Positions 5,813 through 10,431 of a DNA stretch of 10,431 nucleotides are shown piece by piece. The stretch comes from a bacterium. Lineage in GTDB: Bacteria > Sumerlaeota > Sumerlaeia > MVZB01. The stretch lies in contig JAMCWS010000218.1 of NCBI GenBank assembly GCA_023480605.1, positions 4,974-15,404 of the forward strand, written 5' to 3'. Under the pieces are notes generated by a model. That model worked only from the letters and a program-made list of their open reading frames with translations, made no database searches and was not told the DNA's origin. Positions within the stretch are counted from its first letter, which is position 1; each line of letters opens with the position of its first letter. The position numbers were made by a program, and so were the translations under genes.

Positions 5813-7815
5813 ACCAGCGATTGCGCATCGTCAAATCGATTTTGTGGGCCCTGGTCGGTGTGTGGACCGTGGTCAGCGTGGGCCGCTTCGCGCACGGGTT
5901 GGGCCCTTCGACCGGCCTGTCCAACGCCGCTCCATGGGGTTTATGGATCGCCTTCGACGTGCTCGGCGGGGTGGCGCTGGCGGCGGGGGGATTCGTGCTG
6001 GCCGCCGTCGTTTACATTTTTGGAATCGAACGCTATCGCCCCCTGGTCCGCCCCGCCATCCTGACGGCCTTTCTGGGCTACGTGGCCGTGGCCGTGGGGC
6101 TCGTCTACGATCTCGGATTGCCCTGGCACATCTGGCATCCGATGATTTATCCGCAGGATCATTCGGTGCTGTTCGAAGTGGCCATGTGCGTGATGCTCTA
6201 CCTGACGGTGCTGGCGCTGGAGTTCGCGCCGGTCGTGCTGGAGCACCCGCTTTTCAGCCACCCCTTCTTCCGCGGCGTACACACGTTGCTCAAGAAGTCG
6301 ACGATTTGGCTCGTGATCGCCGGCATAATCTTGTCGACTCTCCACCAGTCGTCGCTTGGGTCGCTGTTCCTCATCGTTCCGTACCGCCTGGATCCCCTGT
6401 GGTATACGCCGATCATCTACATTCTCTTTTTCATTTCGGCGGTGGGGTTGGGCTTGGCCACGCTGATCATGGAATCGCTGGCGTCGGGGTGGCTGTTTGG
6501 ACACCGGATGCGCAAGGATCTCCTGTCAAGGCTCGGTTTGGCCGCCAGCGTCGTGCTGGGGCTGTACGTGTTGGTGCGCCTGGCCGACCTGGCGCGCCAC
6601 GGCCTGCTGGCCAGGGCCTTCGACGGATCGTGGCAGGCCAACCTGTTTCTGTTTGAAATGGGGATCGGCTTCGTGTTGCCCTGCATTCTGCTGGCCGTCC
6701 CGCGCCTTCGCACTAGCCTGCCGGGCCTGGCGACCGGCTCGTTCCTGGTCATTTTCGGCGTGGTGCTGAACCGTTTTACAGTCAGCATCCTGGCCTTCGC
6801 GAAGCCGCCCGGGGTCACCTACTTCCCCACCTGGCCGGAGCTGGCGGTCAGCCTGGGGGTGGTTTCCGGGGCGACGCTCATCTTCATTTTTTTCGTGGAA
6901 CACCTGAAGGTTTACTCGGAGGACGACCACGCGCACCCGGGCGAACCAGGCTATATCAAGCCGTGGCGGCCGAGTTTCGATCCCGCGACGCTCCATGGAC
7001 TGACGCCGGAATGGCTGGCCGGGCCGCGGCGCTATTCACTCGTGGCGATCGCCGGGGCCAGCCTGGCCGTGGGACTCCTGCCCCGCGGGATGCTCACGAA
7101 ACCTGAGCCCTTACGCACGCCGGTCGCGAGGGCGCGGACGGTCGAGGCCATGCAGGTGGATCACGGACGCGGCAAACGGGTGGAGTTTCGACTCGTCGGC
7201 AGCGACGCCGGCGCGCCGGCGGGAGTGAAGACGGTTCCCGTGATGCTGATCGACGGCGATCGCAACGGCCGGATCGTGTTTTTCCCCCACGACGAAATTG
7301 CCGAAAAACTGGGCGGCGACACGGCGTGCGCCGAGTGCCATCATCTGAATTTACCCTTCGACCGCAACACGGCCTGCGCGGCGTGCCACTGCGACATGTA
7401 TGAGGAGGCCGATATTTTCAATCACGCCACGCATATCGATCATTTAAACGGCAACGCGGGGTGCGGCCGTTGCCACGACGATCCGTCGCGGGTCAAGTCG
7501 CGCGCGACGGCGACGGCCTGCGTCCAGTGCCACGCCGACATGATCGCCGTGGAGCCTTTTCTGGATAAGAGCCAGAAGGAAACGATGACGGGCCTCGCGC
7601 CGGGGTACATGAATGCCATGCACGACTTGTGCGTCGCGTGCCATGAGCTAAAGGTGAAAGAAAATCCGAACGAATATCCGGCGAGCTTTGCCCAATGCGA
7701 CTTTTGCCACGGGGAATCGGAAAACATTGATTTGCAGCGGCTCGGACCCTACGTGGCCCTCGATAAAGACGGCGCCAACGGGGCCGCGACACCTGGAAGG
7801 AATGGGATTGATTGA
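5809..7815 (+). CDS. NrfD/HybB-like membrane protein fused to a hexaheme cytochrome c domain
   Basis: This 668-aa protein has two parts. Residues 1-366 form an NrfD/HybB/HmcC-type quinone-interacting unit of about ten helices (near 8-26, 45-71, 82-101, 121-143, 163-186, 199-224, 242-260, 280-297, 308-329 and 344-364). After a polar loop (367-407) an extra helix (about 409-425, preceded by RRY) leads to a C-terminal domain with six CxxCH motifs at C507, C523, C552, C571, C608 and C630. Further histidines at H494, H512, H539, H542, H545 and H605 could be distal ligands, as in cytochrome c3/c7-type bis-His hemes. The eleventh helix would put the hemes in the periplasm. Standard HmcC or HybB ends after the tenth helix, so this looks like a fusion that replaces a separate HmcA/TmcA cytochrome. 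The start at 5809 (ATGA overlap) is preferred: the same frame continues upstream to 5293 but there overlaps the ferredoxin gene and gives non-membrane, Arg/Gly-rich sequence. Confidence 0.9.
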   Translation: MNQRLRIVKSILWALVGVWTVVSVGRFAHGLGPSTGLSNAAPWGLWIAFDVLGGVALAAGGFVLAAVVYIFGIERYRPLVRPAILTAFLGYVAVAVGLVYDLGLPWHIWHPMIYPQDHSVLFEVAMCVMLYLTVLALEFAPVVLEHPLFSHPFFRGVHTLLKKSTIWLVIAGIILSTLHQSSLGSLFLIVPYRLDPLWYTPIIYILFFISAVGLGLATLIMESLASGWLFGHRMRKDLLSRLGLAASVVLGLYVLVRLADLARHGLLARAFDGSWQANLFLFEMGIGFVLPCILLAVPRLRTSLPGLATGSFLVIFGVVLNRFTVSILAFAKPPGVTYFPTWPELAVSLGVVSGATLIFIFFVEHLKVYSEDDHAHPGEPGYIKPWRPSFDPATLHGLTPEWLAGPRRYSLVAIAGASLAVGLLPRGMLTKPEPLRTPVARARTVEAMQVDHGRGKRVEFRLVGSDAGAPAGVKTVPVMLIDGDRNGRIVFFPHDEIAEKLGGDTACAECHHLNLPFDRNTACAACHCDMYEEADIFNHATHIDHLNGNAGCGRCHDDPSRVKSRATATACVQCHADMIAVEPFLDKSQKETMTGLAPGYMNAMHDLCVACHELKVKENPNEYPASFAQCDFCHGESENIDLQRLGPYVALDKDGANGAATPGRNGID

Positions 7816-8963
7816 TGACGACGACGGTTGACCCCACGCTGGCCAGAGAAATCAAGGAATTCGGAGCGGCCGAACTGTCCAAATGCTTTCATTGCGGCAA
7901 CTGCACGGCCGTCTGCACGCTCAGCAGCAACGAGGCGCAGTTTCCGCGCCGGATCGTCCGCTACCTCCAACTGGGCATGAAGGACCGGTTGTTGGCCTCG
8001 GTTGAGCCGTGGCTTTGTTACTATTGCGGGGAATGCTCGGCGTCGTGCCCGCGGCAGGCCAATCCGGGCGAAACGCTGATGGCGACGCGCCGCTACCTGA
8101 CAAGCCGCTACGACTGGACGGGCCTCTCCAAACGGCTTTACCTCTCGGAGGTCTGGGAGTATGGCGCGCTGGCGCTGGTGGCGGCGGTGGTGGTGGCTCT
8201 GTTCTATTTCCTCCATGGGCCGATCGTGACCGACCGCGTCGCGCTGAACACCTTCGCGCCGGTGAAGTGGGTCGAGTTGGGCGACTGGGCGATGGGGCTG
8301 CTGCTCAGCGCCTTCCTGCTTTCCAACGCGGCCCGAATGCACCGCTTCGTCATGTGCGCCGACGGCGCAAAGCGCCCGCCGCTCAGCCTCTACCTTTCCG
8401 AACTCAAAACGCTGATCGTTCACGCCCTCACGCAAAAGCGCTGGCGTGAATGCGGGAAATCCGAAAACAATCTGCGCTGGATCAAACACCTGCTGCTCGT
8501 CAGCGGTTATGTGACCATGTTCGTGCTGGTCTTCGTTTTTCTCAGGATATTTCAGACCGACACGGTCCACCCGTTCCTTCATCCGCAACGCCTGCTGGGT
8601 TACTACGCCACCGCCGTGCTGTTGTGGGTCACGGCCGACATCATCATCGGCCGGTTGCGGCGCGTCGAACAACTCCATCACTTTTCGCATCCGACCGACT
8701 GGCTGTTTCCGGTCTTGTTGTTCCTGACCGCGCTGAGCGGGATCGCCGTTCATGTGTTCCGCCTGGCCGGAATGCCGCTGGCGACCTATTACACCTACGT
8801 CGCCCACCTCGCTATCGCGGTGCCGATGCTGGTTATCGAGGTGCCGTTCGGCAAATGGGCGCACCTGGCCTACCGGCCGCTGGCGCTGTATTTCTTTTCG
8901 GTGCGTGAGAAGGCGCGGCAGGTGCCGCAAGAGCAGGTCGAGACGGTGACTCAGGCGGCATAA
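7815..8963 (+). CDS. QmoC-like protein: HdrC ferredoxin domain plus cytochrome b
   Basis: This 382-aa protein combines an N-terminal HdrC-like domain with a membrane cytochrome b domain, the architecture of QmoC. Two [4Fe-4S] sets are C24/C27/C30/C34 (CFHCGNCTAVC) and C68/C71/C74/C78 (CYYCGECSASC). About six helices follow (near 115-134, 154-172, 224-246, 258-278, 297-316 and 328-346), with histidines H176, H225, H313, H331 and H350 as possible heme ligands. The HFSHPTDW, HVFRLAG and EVPFGKWAHLAYRP segments are QmoC-like. QmoC normally links the quinone pool to the flavoproteins QmoA and QmoB and on to APS reductase; neither is in the window, so it may serve the preceding HdrD-like protein instead. 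ATG 7815 overlaps the upstream stop as TGATG; the TTG at 7812 three bases earlier is possible but less likely. Confidence 0.88.
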   Translation: MTTTVDPTLAREIKEFGAAELSKCFHCGNCTAVCTLSSNEAQFPRRIVRYLQLGMKDRLLASVEPWLCYYCGECSASCPRQANPGETLMATRRYLTSRYDWTGLSKRLYLSEVWEYGALALVAAVVVALFYFLHGPIVTDRVALNTFAPVKWVELGDWAMGLLLSAFLLSNAARMHRFVMCADGAKRPPLSLYLSELKTLIVHALTQKRWRECGKSENNLRWIKHLLLVSGYVTMFVLVFVFLRIFQTDTVHPFLHPQRLLGYYATAVLLWVTADIIIGRLRRVEQLHHFSHPTDWLFPVLLFLTALSGIAVHVFRLAGMPLATYYTYVAHLAIAVPMLVIEVPFGKWAHLAYRPLALYFFSVREKARQVPQEQVETVTQAA

Positions 8964-9045
8964 GACTACGCCGCGCACGGCGGTTGTCCTTGTTCGTGAA
9001 TCCGCAACGCCGGCGCGCGGCCAATCGAGGGACGGAGGGACGCGG
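8964..9045 (+). other. 82-bp gap before the histidine kinase gene
   Basis: This gap is larger than most junctions upstream. It contains a short inverted repeat CGCCG-CGCA-CGGCG at 8969-8982 that is not followed by a T tract, so it is at best a weak attenuator. No clear promoter is seen. The kinase could be read through from the operon or have its own start. Confidence 0.4.
9034..9040 (+). promoter_or_regulatory. Ribosome binding site for the histidine kinase
   Basis: GGAGGGA lies 5 bases before ATG 9046. It supports that start; the frame stays open further upstream but offers no equally good start codon. Confidence 0.7.
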
Positions 9046-10431
9046 ATGGGCGGCAAGCAGCCTGGAGGCGTCCAACTGACGGGCCCCGGCGGCGGGCGCG
9101 GCGACCAAACCCTTGCCGCCGAGCGAGAGTCTCTGGCCCGGCCCAGTTTCAGCATACGGGTGCGGGTCGGCGCAATCTTCGCGCTCTTGTTCGTCTTGCT
9201 GGTGGGGATCACCGTCGCGGCCGTCCTCTTCATGCTTGCGCTGCAAACGAAGCAGTCCTTTGTGGAAAAGGCGTCGAATTTCACCTTCGAGATCCAACAG
9301 GCGCGCCGTTACGAAAAGGATTTTTTCCTGTATGGCACCAATCTTTCCGATGCGCTGGCCAGCATTCACACGGCGCGCAATTACCTGCTTCGCGACGGAG
9401 ACGAAATCCGCTCGGCCGTCGGGCCGGGCAAATACCAGAGCATTCGCGAAAGCCTGGAACGTTACGAAAAATTGATGGAACGGCTGACGGAGGGAGCCAC
9501 GGCGACGCCGAGCGACGCCGGCGGACAGGACCGGGGCTATATCGAGGCGAATTTGCGCAAGGACGGGGCGCAATTGGTTATTGACGCCCAGGATATGATC
9601 GATCGCGAACGCCTGGCCATGCACTCGATGCTTCACGCATCCATGGTCGCGGCGGTGAGCTATCTGGGACTGATGTTCTTTGTCATGATGTTCGTGGCGG
9701 GATTTCTCGTGCGCACGGTGCATCAGCCGCTCGCTCGCTTCCTCGCCTACGTGGCGAGGATCGGCGCCGGCGACTACTCGCCGATCACGCCGGTACGCAA
9801 GTATCGCGATGAATTCTCCGACCTCGCCATCGCCATCAACCGCATGTTGCGTGAGTTGACCGTCCGGCAGGACCAACTCATCCAGGCCGGAAAAATGGCC
9901 GCCGTCGGAACCTTGACCTCGGGCATCGCGCACGAGCTCAACAATCCGCTGAACAACATCGGCCTGAACACCGAGGTTCTGGTCGAAGACTTCGGGACCC
10001 TGCCGGACAAGGAGAAGCTCGGGTTGCTCGATGAGATCGCCACCCAGGTGAGCCGCGCCAACTCGATCGTGCGCAACCTGCTCGATTTCACCCGCAAGCA
10101 GCAGTCCGCCTTCACCAAGGTCGCCATCGACAAGGTGCTCGAATCGACGGCGCGGCTGATCCGCAACGAATTGACGCTGGCGCGGGTCGATTTGCGACTG
10201 GATCTGCCCGAGGATCTGCCGCGGATCACCGGTGATCCGCCCAGCCTGCAACAGGTCTTCCTCAACCTGTTGCTCAACGCCATCCAGGCGATGCCCAACG
10301 GCGGAGAAGTGATCGTCGCCGCCCGGGTTGAAGGAGACGCCATGCGGATCGATGTGCGCGACTTCGGTACAGGCATCCGGCCGGAGAACATGGACCGGAT
10401 TTTCGATCCTTTTTTCACGACCAGGGAACCG
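9046..10431 (+). CDS. Membrane sensor histidine kinase (3' end outside window)
   Basis: The frame is open from ATG 9046 to the last base (462 codons) and has no stop, so it is truncated by the window edge. A ~40-residue Gly-rich N-terminus precedes TM1 (about 43-66). A periplasmic helical sensor region (about 67-200) includes QARRYEKDFFLYG, resembling helical-bundle (HBM/4HB-type) sensor domains. TM2 is at about 201-223, HAMP at 224-270, and a HisKA domain has the phosphoacceptor H296 in IAHELNNPLNNI. The HATPase domain shows the N box with N411 (FLNLLLNAIQAM), the G1 box DFGTGI from D439, and the F box IFDPFFTTRE from 452; the G2 box would follow outside. The HELNNPL type is typical of NtrB/ZraS/AtoS-like kinases, which often pair with sigma-54-dependent regulators; a partner may lie downstream. 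Its ligand is unknown. Proximity suggests, but does not prove, control of the respiratory genes. Confidence 0.92.
   Translation, partial: MGGKQPGGVQLTGPGGGRGDQTLAAERESLARPSFSIRVRVGAIFALLFVLLVGITVAAVLFMLALQTKQSFVEKASNFTFEIQQARRYEKDFFLYGTNLSDALASIHTARNYLLRDGDEIRSAVGPGKYQSIRESLERYEKLMERLTEGATATPSDAGGQDRGYIEANLRKDGAQLVIDAQDMIDRERLAMHSMLHASMVAAVSYLGLMFFVMMFVAGFLVRTVHQPLARFLAYVARIGAGDYSPITPVRKYRDEFSDLAIAINRMLRELTVRQDQLIQAGKMAAVGTLTSGIAHELNNPLNNIGLNTEVLVEDFGTLPDKEKLGLLDEIATQVSRANSIVRNLLDFTRKQQSAFTKVAIDKVLESTARLIRNELTLARVDLRLDLPEDLPRITGDPPSLQQVFLNLLLNAIQAMPNGGEVIVAARVEGDAMRIDVRDFGTGIRPENMDRIFDPFFTTREP

Noticed and set aside
8969..8982. Inverted repeat as rho-independent terminator
   Set aside because: The stem has only five base pairs and no T tract follows.
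7749..9284. 511-codon open frame on the minus strand
   Set aside because: It lies opposite the QmoC-like gene and kinase start; its product has no motif and is Arg/Gln/Pro-rich.
8833..10251. 472-codon open frame on the minus strand
   Set aside because: It is antisense to the histidine kinase, which has all expected boxes in order on the + strand.

Overview
The window carries a dense, same-strand, GC-rich block of anaerobic respiratory genes from what is most likely an uncultured dissimilatory sulfur-metabolising bacterium, such as a member of Desulfobacterota or a related lineage. The lineage is inferred from gene content and base composition only; there is no rRNA or taxonomic marker here. 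Every supported gene is on the + strand, and most neighbours overlap by a few bases (ATGA or TGATG junctions), which indicates one or two tightly coupled operons.

Left part (1-2886): the end of the DsrMKJOP membrane complex. A DsrK C-terminus (cut by the window edge) overlaps dsrJ (triheme cytochrome c), which overlaps dsrO (Tat-exported protein with four [4Fe-4S] clusters). After a 134-bp gap holding a degenerate hexamer repeat comes dsrP (ten-helix NrfD-type quinone-interacting protein). The order K-J-O-P is canonical, so dsrM probably lies just upstream of the window. DsrMKJOP exchanges electrons between the quinone pool or periplasm and the cytoplasmic DsrC/sulfite reductase system.

Middle part (2883-8963): directly coupled to dsrP by an ATGA overlap is a second redox module resembling the Hmc/Tmc complexes of sulfate reducers. 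It has an HdrD-like iron-sulfur protein (HmcF/TmcB/DsrK type), a small NarI-like cytochrome b (HmcE/TmcC type), a four-cluster ferredoxin-like subunit (HmcB/HybA type), an NrfD/HybB-like membrane protein fused to a C-terminal six-heme cytochrome c domain, and a QmoC-like protein (HdrC ferredoxin domain plus cytochrome b). No separate HmcA-type or TmcA-type cytochrome is present; the fused hexaheme domain is the obvious candidate to replace it. Together the parts would make a transmembrane electron conduit from periplasmic hemes through quinone/heme b membrane subunits to a cytoplasmic HdrD-like disulfide-type site.

Right part (9046 to the end): after an 82-bp gap, a membrane-bound sensor histidine kinase (two TM helices, helical sensor, HAMP, HisKA, most of HATPase) begins with a good ribosome binding site and runs off the window. 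It may regulate the respiratory block.

The most distinctive content is the fusion of two complete redox-complex types into one overlapping gene series, and the NrfD-hexaheme fusion protein. Family assignments come from recognised motifs and remembered family features, not from database searches.
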